Source of the DNA: Tieghemostelium lacteum
Taxonomy: Eukaryota; Evosea; Eumycetozoa; Dictyosteliales; Raperosteliaceae
Direction of reading: 5' to 3'
Assembly: GCA_001606155.1 (NCBI GenBank)
Contig: LODT01000013.1
Location: 1,160,150 to 1,224,149, forward strand
Length of the DNA: 64,000 nt
The notes under the pieces were generated by a model. That model ran no database searches. It saw only the letters and a list, made by a program, of their open reading frames with translations, and had not been told where the DNA came from. Shown here in pieces: positions 50,428-61,092 of the stretch. How positions within the stretch are numbered: the stretch's first letter is position 1; each line of letters begins with the position of its first letter. A program made the position numbers and the translations under genes.

Positions 50428-50946
50428 CTATAATTTAGAATCTAAAGATATAGTTACAGGACCATCATTTGTTAAATTTACATCCATCATTGCTCCAAAT
50501 TGACCATCTATATATCATGAATTAATATTAATAGTAGGTAGAGGTATATTTAACAATAATTAAACATTACCTTTAATTTTATCAGCATTATAAGTTTGTT
50601 TAAATATTTCTAAAAACTCATTATAATGAACTTTTGATAGTTCAGAAGGAGAAGCTAAATGAAAATCGGGTTTAGTTCCTTTTTTAGTGTATGCAAATAA
50701 TGTAAATTGACTGACAAATAATATCTCATAATCCATATCCTTCACTGATCTATCCCATCCTTTGGTGCTATCTGCAGATGGGAATAATTTTAGATTAAGT
50801 ATCTTTTTGCATAACCATTCAGAGTCAGTTTTGGTATCTTCTTTTCCAATACCAATCAGACACATTAAACCTGGACCTATATTAGATATTATTTGACCAT
50901 CAACCTTAACAGATGCATTTTTTACTCTTTGAATTATAGCTCTCAT
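50428..50946 (-). CDS. dtd1: D-aminoacyl-tRNA deacylase (DTD1)
   Basis: Two exons (50571-50946 and 50428-50507, 63-nt intron, phase 1) give 151 aa. DTD removes D-amino acids and glycine from mischarged tRNA. Family motifs seen: MRAIIQRVKNASVKVDG at the N-terminus, ILFVSQFTLFAYTKKGTKPD (the catalytic SQFTL motif), and in exon 2 the GQFGAMMDVNLTNDGPVTI block including the cross-subunit NXGPXT motif (NDGPVT). The length is typical. It is divergent from eIF2B beta. Confidence 0.95.
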
Positions 50947-51080
50947 CTTTTAATATTTTCTAAAAATATAAGTAAGAAAACTTTAATTGAAAGTTTATAA
51001 TGAAGCGAACTAAAATAAAAAATTTTTTCAATTTTCTTTTTGTTTTCACAACTTTGCTAAACATTCATTTAAATTTTAAA

Positions 51081-52204
51081 ATGGATGAAATTAACCTCGA
51101 AACATTTATATTGCATTTAAAGAGAAAAGTTGTAGCAGGATCATTTCATGTATCACAAAAAACAGCACAAGTTCTAAGACATTATATATCAATTTCAAAA
51201 TGGCCAAATGCTAAAGTTATAATTGATCAGATTAAATCTATCGGTAAAAGATTAATAGATGCACAACCATTAGGTATGATATATTTAAATGAGTATTTTT
51301 AAAAAAAAGACATAAAAAACTCACATGTTCGAAAATATATAATACTTTAGAATTTTGTATTGGTAATATAGTTAGAAGAGTTTTATTTATAATTAGAGAA
51401 GAATATATTACATTGAAAAGAAATTTACCAAATTTAATTAGATTAGATTCAAGTAAGAATAATTTGTTAACCTATGAAGATCCAGATACAATCGATTATA
51501 GTTCACATATACCAACATTGAAATCACAAGTTATCGAAGCAATTGGTGAACTTATTGAAGAGATGAAAGGTTTACATAAAAATGTAGCTGAACATGCAAT
51601 TGAACATATTCATTCTAATGAGATTATTATGACATTTGGATGCTCACGTACTGTCGAACAATTTCTAGTGGAAGCTGCTAGAAAGAGAAAGTTTGGTGTC
51701 ATTGTAGTTGAGAGTGCACCATCATTAGAAGGTAGAAAAACAGCATTAACATTATCAAAGAATCCAAATATAGATGTTACATTGATACCTGACAGTGCAA
51801 TATTTGCATTAATGTCTCGTGTCAATAAGGTTATTATTGGTACACATGCTGTAATGGCAAATGGTGGTCTTATTGCGCCATCTGGTACACATAGTTTAGT
51901 AGTAGCTGCAAAATATCATTCAGTGCCTATTGTAGTTTGTACTGGTCTTTATAAACTGTGTCCACTCTATGCCTATGATCAAGATACTTTTAATGATTTT
52001 GGTTCTCCTGGTGAATATCTTAAATTCCAAGAAGCTGAATATCTTGTAAATGTTCATAGTTATAATCCATCTTTTGATTATATTCCACCTGAATTGGTCA
52101 GTCTTTTTATTACAAATAATGGTGGTCATAATCCATCTTATATTTATCGTCTACTACAAGAATACTATGATCCAAGAGATATGTTAGAAGATGATGATGA
52201 AGAT

Positions 52205-52238
<34 letters not shown>

Positions 52239-52258
52239 GTGAAATTTCACAAAAATAA
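51081..52258 (+). CDS. eif2b2: Translation initiation factor eIF2B subunit beta
   Basis: Two exons (51081-51273 and 51351-52258, 77-nt intron, phase 1) encode about 366 aa (human 351). It is a regulatory subunit of the eIF2B GDP/GTP exchange factor for eIF2. Key matches: IGNIVRRVLFIIREEY, HIHSNEIIMTFGCSRTVEQF, ARKRKFGVIVVESAP, ALMSRVNKVIIGTHAVMANG and PPELVSLFITNNGGHNPSYI. I start at the ATG at 51081 (MDEINLETF). An in-frame ATG at 51000 would add a 27-aa hydrophobic leader with no parallel in the family. C-terminus is acidic then Asn-rich. Confidence 0.92.
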
Positions 52259-52388
52259 TAATATAATAAAAATAATTTTCAAAGTTATTATTATCTATGT
52301 TTTTTTAAAGTATTTGATTTTTCATTTTATTTCTAGTATTGTGAGATTTGTGGGAGTTGTGGGGTTCACTCCCTTATTTTTTTATAAT

Positions 52389-53000
52389 TTAATATTCTAA
52401 TAGTGGTTCTCCAACATTTGAGATCTTTGGAATAGTACAATTCAAATCAAAAGCTTTACTGATAACAATTTTAAAGATTTTCTGAACATTGATACTGTGA
52501 GAAGTTGAACAGAAAATTAGAGGTGATTTCATAGCAGCTGCAAATTTACGAGCTTGTTTAGTGATTTCCTCTTGTTCTTCGGGTGGTTTAGTGGCAAAGA
52601 CATCGTATTTGGTACCAATGAGGAATGGAATTGCAGATTTATTAAAACCTCTAGCTTGTCTATACCATTCCTTTACAGAATTCAAAGTTGATTTTCTAGA
52701 TAGATCAAACATGAATAAAATGGCAACAGCGTCATTGCAAACCAATGGTAACATATTTACAAATTCTCTTTGACCACCTAGATCCCATATGGAGAATGTA
52801 ATCTCTGTTCCACGAATACTAATGGTCTTTTCCATAAAATTAACACCAAGTGTCTGAATATAGTCCTCATCAAATGTACCTTCAACATATTTGACCATCA
52901 ATGAGGTCTTACCAATTTGAGAATCTCCTACCATACCAACTTTAACAACTACATTGTTCTTTTTGGCATCTGATGTTGCTGTGAATTGATCGTCTGACAT
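52389..53000 (-). CDS. spg1: Septum-promoting Ras-like GTPase Spg1/Tem1
   Basis: 203 aa from the ATG at 53000 (MSDDQFTATSDAKK). GTPase motifs are complete: G1 GDSQIGKTSL, switch I region TFDEDYIQTLGVNFMEK, G3 WDLGGQ, G4 GTKYD and the later CSTSHSINVQKIFKIV. These features match the Spg1/Tem1 subfamily, which controls septation, cytokinesis and mitotic exit. There is no prenylation box at the C-terminus, as expected for this subfamily. An upstream in-frame ATG (53078) would add 26 residues; I prefer the shorter start because the family begins near here. Confidence 0.9.
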   Translation of the reverse strand: MSDDQFTATSDAKKNNVVVKVGMVGDSQIGKTSLMVKYVEGTFDEDYIQTLGVNFMEKTISIRGTEITFSIWDLGGQREFVNMLPLVCNDAVAILFMFDLSRKSTLNSVKEWYRQARGFNKSAIPFLIGTKYDVFATKPPEEQEEITKQARKFAAAMKSPLIFCSTSHSINVQKIFKIVISKAFDLNCTIPKISNVGEPLLEY

Positions 53001-53221
53001 TTTCCCTATGAATCTATATTTATATCTGCTGTTTAAAAAATCTAATTTGGATTTATTGTCTTTTTGTTTGATATTCAATGGCTAAATACTATTATTACTA
53101 TTATTACAAGTTTTGATATCAATCAATTATATACTGTGGATTTGTTTTAAAAATTCAATTAATTACTCCCGATAAAAGAATAATTCTTATTGAAATTGGT
53201 AGTGGCTATATATACAACTGG

Positions 53222-53265
<44 letters not shown>

Positions 53266-53560
53266 AAATTTTCAAATTAATTTTTTTGATCATATTTATT
53301 ATTTTTTTAGATTCTCTCCACTTATAATATAAATTAAATTTTTATAAATGATGAAGAACTATTACAATATGTTTTAAAAATATTTAATAAATAAAATCAT
53401 TTAATACCTAAAAATCATAGTTTTACAAACGATATTTTATTAATCAAAAAAAAAAAAAAATTTCTTGTCAGAAAAAAAAAAAAGATCTTATCTTGTCTAC
53501 TGCAGCAGTATACTACATTGTATTACTTTCAATATAGTTTACTTTTACAATAAGAAAAAG
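53001..53560. other. Intergenic with poly(A) run
   Basis: Divergent region of 560 nt between Spg1 and the STE20-type kinase. It includes a 33-nt A run at 53227-53259 and further A-rich stretches just before 53560. No gene is seen. Confidence 0.4.
53227..53259. repeat. A33 homopolymer
   Basis: Uninterrupted run of 33 A on the plus strand, between divergent genes. Confidence 0.95.
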
Positions 53561-55156
53561 ATGGGAGATGTAGAAAGAATATTTAGTGATAGAGTATCAA
53601 AAGATGATCCAGAATTGATATTTCAAATTGTAGAGGTAGTTGGTAGTGGTTCATTTGGTACTGTTTGCGCATGCAAATGGATGAAGAAAAAAGATAGAGA
53701 ACATCATGGTGGTAGATTGATTGCTTGTAAATTTGTGGAAGTATCTGCAGAGGATTCTGAAACCAATTTAAATTTAATGAAAGAGATTGATATCCTCAAA
53801 CAATCAATAGATTGTCCATTCATTGTAGAATATAAAGGTTGTTATCTAAAGAGCTCAATGTTACTCATTGTTATGGAATATTGCAAAGGTGGTTCATTAT
53901 TGGATATTATTGAATTGTGTGGGAAACGCTTGACAGAAGATGAAATTGCTGCAGTTTGTGCTGGTGTTGTTAAAGGTTTAGTTTATTTACACAGTAAGAA
54001 TACTACACATCGTGATATTAAAGCCGGTAATATTCTATTAGATGAGGAAGGTCTACCTAAATTGGCTGATTTTGGTGTTTCAACTATAATGGAACAAGGC
54101 CAAAAGATGAAAACTGTCATTGGTTCACCCTATTGGATGGCTCCTGAAATTATCATGGGCCAGGGTTATGATAACAAGGCTGACATTTGGTCTTTAGGTA
54201 TCACTGCTATTGAAATTGCTGAATTGGTACCACCAAGATTTGATATTCCACCTAGTAGAGTTATATTTACAATACCACATCAACCTTCACCAACTCTTAA
54301 AATACCCTCTCAATGGTCTCCAGAATTTAATGATTTTGTAAAAATTTGTTTAAATAAGGATCCAAATCAGAGACCTTTGGCAAAACAATTACTCTCACAT
54401 CCTTTCATTCTTAAAGGTTCTTCACAGCAGATTTTACAAAAATTAGTAACTGAATGCATACCTATATTAAAAGAGAAAAGAATTGAGAAAATTAAACAAA
54501 TGGAAGAACAAGAACAGCAACAACAACAACAACAACAACAGCAACAACAACCACCAAATAAGCAGCCACCACAGCCAACAACAACTCCTCAACCAGATCA
54601 AGCTAGTGCAAATCAAAATCTACAAACAGTTAGATCAAAACAACAACAAAATAGTAGTTATGTATCATCAATCAGTGCAATTAGAGCTGATCAATTGAAA
54701 GGTTCAGTTATCGTTTTGAATAGTAATACAAAAACAGCATCAATTATGCGTAACAAGAATCCAACTGCTACAAAATCAGGTAGAACTGTTAATAAATCAG
54801 TTTTAAATAGATACCCTCAAGGTCAAAATGGTGGACTAGTTCCAGCGCCACAAACATCATCCTCTAAACAACCACCACCCAACAAAGTACAGTCTCCATT
54901 TTTACAGCAACAAAATTCAAATTCAAATCTATCAAATAATAATAACGCTAAACCTTCTAATACCATTGTAAAACCAACATCTTCTTCTAGAAGTACAATC
55001 AGTATTGGTCAACAGAAGAAACCAACTGCCACTCAACAACAACAACAACAGCAATCATTTGATAATGAGGACCAAAGTGTTGTAATTTACTCTGATGAGG
55101 AAGATGATGATGATTTCAATCATGAAGATTATGAAGAGGTAAATGATATCAATTAA
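53561..55156 (+). CDS. STE20-family Ser/Thr kinase, MST/GCK-like
   Basis: 531 aa, single exon, start ATGGGAGATG at 53561. The kinase domain is complete: VVGSGSFGTVCACKW near residue 25, ACKFVEV lysine, HRDIKAGNILL near 150, DFG near 169, GSPYWMAPEIIMGQGYDNKAD near 188. The Ser/Thr-poor, MST-type activation loop and the wording of subdomain VIII place it in the germinal-centre kinase group. The C-terminal half is low-complexity: Gln-rich, basic, then acidic (SDEEDDDDFNHEDYEEV). No SARAH domain is obvious. In dictyostelids, related kinases (Dst, Krs) act in actin and stress signalling; I cannot choose between them. Confidence 0.85.
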   Translation: MGDVERIFSDRVSKDDPELIFQIVEVVGSGSFGTVCACKWMKKKDREHHGGRLIACKFVEVSAEDSETNLNLMKEIDILKQSIDCPFIVEYKGCYLKSSMLLIVMEYCKGGSLLDIIELCGKRLTEDEIAAVCAGVVKGLVYLHSKNTTHRDIKAGNILLDEEGLPKLADFGVSTIMEQGQKMKTVIGSPYWMAPEIIMGQGYDNKADIWSLGITAIEIAELVPPRFDIPPSRVIFTIPHQPSPTLKIPSQWSPEFNDFVKICLNKDPNQRPLAKQLLSHPFILKGSSQQILQKLVTECIPILKEKRIEKIKQMEEQEQQQQQQQQQQQQPPNKQPPQPTTTPQPDQASANQNLQTVRSKQQQNSSYVSSISAIRADQLKGSVIVLNSNTKTASIMRNKNPTATKSGRTVNKSVLNRYPQGQNGGLVPAPQTSSSKQPPPNKVQSPFLQQQNSNSNLSNNNNAKPSNTIVKPTSSSRSTISIGQQKKPTATQQQQQQQSFDNEDQSVVIYSDEEDDDDFNHEDYEEVNDIN

Positions 55157-55580
55157 ATGGAAAAAAAAAAAATATGATTTATCAGAAACGAGATTTGTAA
55201 TATTAAATAAATTTACCAAAACCACTTTTTTAAAAAATTATTATTAATTTATCTTTGGCTAGCCAATTTATTTGAATTTCTTGCATAGTCCTTTTTTTTT
55301 TTTTTTTTTTTTTTAAATTTAATTTAAAAATATTTATTTATTTATAAATTGTGATTATATCACACACAACTATACACTATTTTAGAGAATAACCACAGAT
55401 AAACCCATTTTACTGTTTTTTTTTTTTGCTATTAAATCACATCAACAACAACTAAAATTCCATCATATAATAAATTATTAATATTACTGTTAGAGTTTTT
55501 CTCCACCAATTTCCATCAACTAGATTAATTATTTATTTACCTGTAAAGTGTTAAAGATTATAATTTAAAAAAAAAACCAA
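55157..55580. other. Intergenic with T23 run, upstream of LIM gene
   Basis: 424 nt containing a 23-nt T run (55292-55314) and a CA-rich patch near 55361 (CACACACAACTATACAC). Likely the promoter and leader of the WH2/LIM gene. No ORF. Confidence 0.4.
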
Positions 55581-56922
55581 ATGTCAGAAGTTATCTCACC
55601 ACCCCCTCCACCACCTCCACCACCCTCAATGGCTCCACCACCACCTAATCCAGCTAGATCAGCATTATTAGGATCCATTGAGAATTTCAGCTCGACAAAA
55701 TTGAAAAAAGTTAAAACCAATGAACCTAAACCAGTTGATCACAAACCAATACCATCTAGCTCTTCTGTTGGAAATAGCAGTGGTGCCAGTAGTAATAAAG
55801 TTGGTGGTGGTCCATCTGGTTTTGGCGATATATTTGCAGGTGGTATGCCAAAATTAAAATCGACTGGTGTTAAAGCAACTTTAACTAGTCAAGACTCACA
55901 ATCTTCAGTAGTACCAAATCCAACTCCAAATCCAACTCCAAAACCAACTGCAAAACCATCAGCACCAACTACAACTGCAGTTTCAAAAGCATCTGCTAAA
56001 CCAAATGCTTCCAACTTAAAACCATCAACAGGTATTCTTAGACAAGCACCTGTAATTTCAAAACCAAATCCAATTTCATCTAAACAACAAGCACCACCAC
56101 CACCACAATCTTCAAATATTCCAAAACCAACAGCATCTTCTCAACCAATAGTAACACCACAACCAGTTTCAATACCACCATCAACTCCAATTGATCAAAC
56201 CCCTCCAAAACCAATAGAACAACCAAAATCATCTCCAAAACCAATCATTGATATACCACCACCAATTCCAAAACCAAATTCACAACCAATTTCAAGACCA
56301 GTAGTAGAACAACCAAGACCAGTAGTAGAGCAACCAAGACCAGTAGTAGAACAACCAAAACCAGTAGTAGAACAACCAAGACCAGTAGAACAACCAAAGC
56401 CGGTAGAACAACAACAACAACAACAACCACCAAAACTCCCAAGTAATAATTCATTTTCATCTGTAAATACTAAAGCAGCAACACAACCAAAGACACAAGT
56501 AAATTGGGTTGAACCAACATCTGGACCAGTTAATCCAATTGGTAGAGTAGTTCAAAGTGTTTCAATGCAAACAACACCACCAAAAATTGTTTCATCAGCT
56601 AGTATTTCAAAACCAACTCAAAAAACACAACCACATGTTAAACCAGCTCCAATTGTTAAACCATTAAATAACAATACAACAACTACTGTTAATAGTAATA
56701 ATAATTCAACAGTTACAACTACAGTTAGTGGTATACAACCAACTCCAAAATCACCAACAAATATTAATATTCCACCACCAATTAAAAAACCTGAAATATT
56801 AAAAGAAAAAGATGATTCTTCTTCAACTACAATACCTCATACAGTAGCTTCAACTGATCCACGTCATATTCATAAAGTACCTCCAACTAATAATAATAAT
56901 AATAATATTGAAACTGAGAAAA

Positions 56923-56954
<32 letters not shown>

Positions 56955-57611
56955 GTAGAAGAAGAAAGTCACTATGTACCATCTTATCAAAAAGAACAAC
57001 AACATAAAGATCAACAACAAAAACAACACGATGATATGTATTTGGAGAGTGGTGAATTATATTGCGCAAGATGTAATGGTGTAATTGAAGGTAATCATTT
57101 CAAGGCACTTGATAGAGCATGGCATATTGAACATTTTACCTGTTTGGAATGTCATAATCCAATTCAAAACTTTGTTGCACGTGATAATGAAGCTTATTGC
57201 GAGACATGTTATGACAGAAAATTCATTGAACATAAACAATGTGCTGCCTGTTCTAAACCAATTTATGGTACTGTTGTAAGTGCTCTTGGTAATACTTATC
57301 ATCAAGACTGCTTTAAATGTACTTCTTGTCAAAGTAGTTTCCCTGATAATGAATTCTATCAATATGAATCAAAACCATGGTGTCACCCATGTATTCAAAA
57401 GAAAACTGCTCCAAAATTAGAACAATGTGATGAATGTGGTCAAGCTATTGATCAGAAATCTTCTGATGGTGTTATTAAGGTTTTGGGTTGTAAATACCAT
57501 AATAACAAAAAATGTTTCTCTTGTACCTCTTGTAAGACTCCTTTCCCTTCCCTCAACTATTATGAAATCAATAACAAACCATGGTGTTATGATTGCGCTA
57601 TTAAAAATTAA
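55581..57611 (+). CDS. WH2 and triple-LIM domain cytoskeletal protein
   Basis: 676 aa, single exon. Residues 6-24 are a proline run. A WH2-like actin-binding motif follows at 27-46 (RSALLGSIENFSSTKLKKVK, with the LL..I...LKKV pattern). The middle 400 residues are Pro/Ser/Gln-rich with PRPVVEQP repeats. Three LIM domains occupy about 490-675: CARCNGVIEG..., CAACSKPIYG..., CDECGQAID..., each with the Cys/His/Asp zinc ligands in order. LIM arrays of this kind (zyxin/paxillin style) dock on focal actin structures; WH2 plus LIM in one chain suggests a direct actin link. I do not know a gene name. Confidence 0.85.
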
Positions 57612-57932
57612 TAACATCTCAGGACCTCCCATTATTGTTTGCTTTGACATTTCAAAACAATTATACCCCTTTTAAAACAAGTAAAAAAAAAAATCATATA
57701 TAAAATAAATAATTTATTTAATTTAATAACTTTAGTATTATCCTCTTTCTTTGTGATTAAAAATCTTTAAAATATATAAATGACAGAATTTTGTGTTTTG
57801 TTTTTTTAAATCTTTCCAAATCCCTTGTCTAAGGAATACCAACCATTCATAATAAACTATTATAATACCACTCATATTATATACTACAAATTTTGTATTT
57901 TATTATTATTATTATATCTATTTATTAACCAA
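57612..57932. other. Intergenic, AT-rich
   Basis: 321 nt between two plus-strand genes, with A and T runs and an ATT repeat (57901-57918) shortly before the next ATG. Nothing else seen. Confidence 0.4.
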
Positions 57933-58412
57933 ATGTTACTTAGAGTTAAAATTAATCCAAAAAAGACCTTTATAGCAGGTTTTGATGGTTTTGAAACCTT
58001 TATTACAAATATAAAGAAAAAGGATCAATTATTTAGATTCTTTAATGATGAAGAATTAAAAGCACTCATCAAGAAACTGAATAGTTATTGTAAATGTACT
58101 ATATTCCCACTGACAATAACCAATAAAACCAAAGAGAAAATTACAAAAGCTTGTGAACAAATTACAAAAGAAATTAATAAAAGAGATGTTAAATTCTTTA
58201 TAAAAGATTGTAAAAAAACAGGAAGTCCACATCATACTCAAATACACACTCAAGTACATCGTATCTCTGTATATCGTTACCCAATTCGTTTGGTCATTGA
58301 AATTAATATCCCAACCAATAATCAAATTAAAAACTTGGAATCTAATCAAATTAATAATAATAATATTGAAACTTCGCTACCACCTCAACAACAAGAAATT
58401 CAATCTATGTAA
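57933..58412 (+). CDS. Small basic protein, hypothetical
   Basis: 159 aa from the ATG at 57933. Lys-rich with a mixed alpha/beta look: LLRVKINPKKTFIAGFDGFE, ELKALIKKLNSYCKCTIFPL, then TQIHTQVHRISVYRYPIRLV and an Asn/Gln tail. The TH-Q-V-H-R pattern faintly recalls ribosomal S10-type proteins, but I cannot support that. The frame is open further upstream but lacks an ATG. Basic composition suggests RNA or ribosome association. Unrecognised. Confidence 0.55.
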   Translation: MLLRVKINPKKTFIAGFDGFETFITNIKKKDQLFRFFNDEELKALIKKLNSYCKCTIFPLTITNKTKEKITKACEQITKEINKRDVKFFIKDCKKTGSPHHTQIHTQVHRISVYRYPIRLVIEINIPTNNQIKNLESNQINNNNIETSLPPQQQEIQSM

Positions 58413-58642
58413 ATTTATAAATAAAATATTAAGATTATTAAGATATATCTTTGAATTTTATCTATTTTATAGGTTCAAAGTGAAAAACCACCAAAGCGCT
58501 CCGCATCACTCAGATATTCGAGAAAAATAATTTAAACGAGCAAAAACAAATTTTTTTTTTTTTTTATTAATATTTCAAATAATTTACAATTTCTAATAGT
58601 ATAAATATAAATTAATTTTTATTTTTTTATTCAACTCAAAAT

Positions 58643-60238
58643 ATGGAAACCACAGTGATAAAATATAAAGCAAATTTTGACTTGGACATTAGAAGATTTT
58701 CTTTTTCACATAAACCAACTTACCAAGAGTTTCAAAGAAAATTAAATGAAATTTATCAACTAGGTGACGAATCTCTATCATCTATTCATATTACCTATCA
58801 AGATGATAGCAATGACAATATTTCAATTTCAAATGCTTTGGATTTTGACGAATCTATACATTTCTATCATGATACTAAACAAACTATTCTCAGATTATTT
58901 ATAACAAGTATGTACCAAATTTAATATCCATTCATTTTGATACCTTACTAACACATTTAACCTATAGAAAAAGATACAACTTCACATAATAACTCAAAAC
59001 ATCAACAACATCAACAACATCACCAACAACAACAACAACAACATAAACATAAAAATGTTGGAGATTTAGAATCTCTATTTGTATCATTACTCTCTAACCA
59101 AATGATTCAACAAATGATACCCCAGGTTATTAATAACTTGGCAAATAATCCAACATTAATGACTAGTATCATACAGACTGCAGGTAATACTCTTAGAAAT
59201 CAAAATAATCTATTAAATAATACTACCAGTAATAGTAAATCTTCTCCAAATACCTTTCATACACAATCTACAGATCAACTAGTTTTGGGTTTAGAAAAAA
59301 TGAAATTAACTTCTACCAATAGTATACCTAATTCACCTTCACAAGTTATTGAATCTACCAATATTACAACAATAAGTAATAATAATAATAATAATACTAC
59401 TATAGGAAATGGTAACCATTTAAAAAAATCAGGATCATTAGAATCATGCAATAATATGACAACATCAACCTCATCATCTAATTCTACTAGTGATATTACA
59501 AAATCTTTTGAGGAAATTGATTCTATCCCAACCAATACAACAACATCTTCCCCAACACCAACCAATGTATTATCAAATGAAAAAGAAAAGAAATCAAACC
59601 CACCAAATCTTCTTTCACAAGTACCTAAAATTTTCCAAAATATACATTTCCCTTTTAGTTCAAATTCAACTTCTACATCAACATCACTTTCCATTAATTC
59701 ACAAGAATCAACAAAATCTGATAAGAAATCAGAAGATCCAACTACTGAAACTGTAATTAACACTACTCCAACATCATCATCATCATCATCATCATCTCTA
59801 CCAACACAACATGTTGACTATATACCAACACAAATCTATCCAATTAATCAACCTATGCCATACAGTAGTCCAAATTTTTCTTATCATCTACCACAAAGTA
59901 TTCAATCCAATTCACCAGTTAACGTTTCACAATCACCAAGTGCTTTAAGAATGAATCCACAAGTCTTACCATATCAACCACCAACTGTGTCAAATCAACC
60001 AGTTATTTTACAGAAACCAACTGCACCAACACAACTATTACCTCCTCAACCACCTCAACAAAAACCTTTACCACAAATACCTATTCAGCAACCACAACAA
60101 CAATCCCAACAACAATTATCTTATGATGAAAGAGTAAAATTCATACAAGATGCATTACAGGTTACACAAGATAAAGCAAAAGAATTAATGGAAAAATATA
60201 AAGGTAATATTGAAGAAATTTTTCAAGAACAACAATAA
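58643..60238 (+). CDS. PB1-domain protein with C-terminal UBA-like helix bundle
   Basis: Two exons (58643-58907 and 58968-60238, 60-nt intron, phase 1) encode about 511 aa. Residues 1-88 look like a PB1 domain: a lysine in strand 1 (VIKYKANFDLDIRRFSF), then YQEFQRKLNEIY, then ITYQDDSNDNISIS with the acidic OPCA-like signature. The middle is Ser/Thr/Asn-rich, with a helical piece (QMIQQMIPQVINNLANNP). The last 45 residues look like a UBA domain (DERVKFIQDALQVTQDKAKE ... EEIFQEQ). This PB1...UBA order is that of p62/NBR1 autophagy receptors, but no ZZ finger or FW domain is present. Confidence 0.65.
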
Positions 60239-61092
60239 ACAAGATATTTATTATTAGAATACTATTTGATTTCTATTATTACATCCAATTTATAAATAAC
60301 ACTCCAGTGTGATGAGATTAAAATTCTTGAGGTGATGTATATTTTTTGTGAAAATCAAATTTTGAAAATGAAAAATTACCCAATATAATTTAGTTTACAT
60401 TGGTGAAGATGATTTACCAGAAACACCAGGCATTTATATTTTCACCATATAGCAGGCTATGGTGTTAATGTTGGTGAAACTAAATCAATAAAAAAGAGAT
60501 TCAAATCACATCAGAATCACGGTATGGACCCTCACAATTATGATATAAGAGAAAGACAGGGAGCATTTATTAGGCGAGGGCTATTGTGGAAATGTACAAA
60601 AACAACTTGAAATAACTGATTTGCTAAAGTACTTGAAGACGCTTAGAAAAAAACAAAGGAAAAAGCTAGTAAGTAGTATGCTACAAATCTAAATCAAGCA
60701 TGCATTTTTTGTTATAAAACTCTGGCTCCAAATGTTAAACAGGAAAGAGGCCGTAAAAACTCTCACTATCAACTTTATTCATTCGAACCAATTCTCTATG
60801 AAGGAATGCTACTAAGCAGTGTATGTGCACCATTAAAAGTGTTACTGATTTGGGTGTTAAAGAGAGTGGTATATCACAGTGGACATCTAATACAGTAGAT
60901 ATCTTTCAATTAATTTAAACAGGGTTACATCCTCTCTAATTTTAGGAATGTGCCCATCTGATTATTCTACAATGGATAAATCTATTGGGAAATTATCACC
61001 TTCTTCCTCTCTTTAAATTTTGAATTTTTTTTAGTAAGAATCTGACTATCATTTTTTTTAACTCTCCGTTTTGAATCATCCAATAGATAACT
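60239..61092 (+). pseudogene. Decayed coding sequence with GIY-YIG-like core
   Basis: No intact ORF, yet several blocks on the plus strand read as protein with frame changes. About 60392-60450 reads YIGEDDLPETPGIYIF. In another frame from about 60446 follows AGYGVNVGETKSIKKRFKSH, then a charged stretch to a stop near 60608; together they resemble the GIY...YIG...R core of GIY-YIG nucleases. From about 60677 an open stretch has ACIFCYKTLAPNVKQERGR, and about 60810-60915 in a further frame reads SVTDLGVKESGISQWTSN, helix-turn-helix-like. It is most likely the relic of a gene or mobile element. Frameshifts and stops make function unlikely. Confidence 0.45.

Noticed and set aside
51000-51080. Earlier ATG for eIF2B beta
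   Set aside because: It adds a hydrophobic Phe-rich leader with no parallel in the family; the ATG at 51081 fits.
52330-52375. Possible tRNA-like B box (GGGGTTCACTCCC) followed by a T run
   Set aside because: No acceptor stem, D arm or anticodon arm can be drawn upstream; it is a short G/C hairpin between convergent genes.
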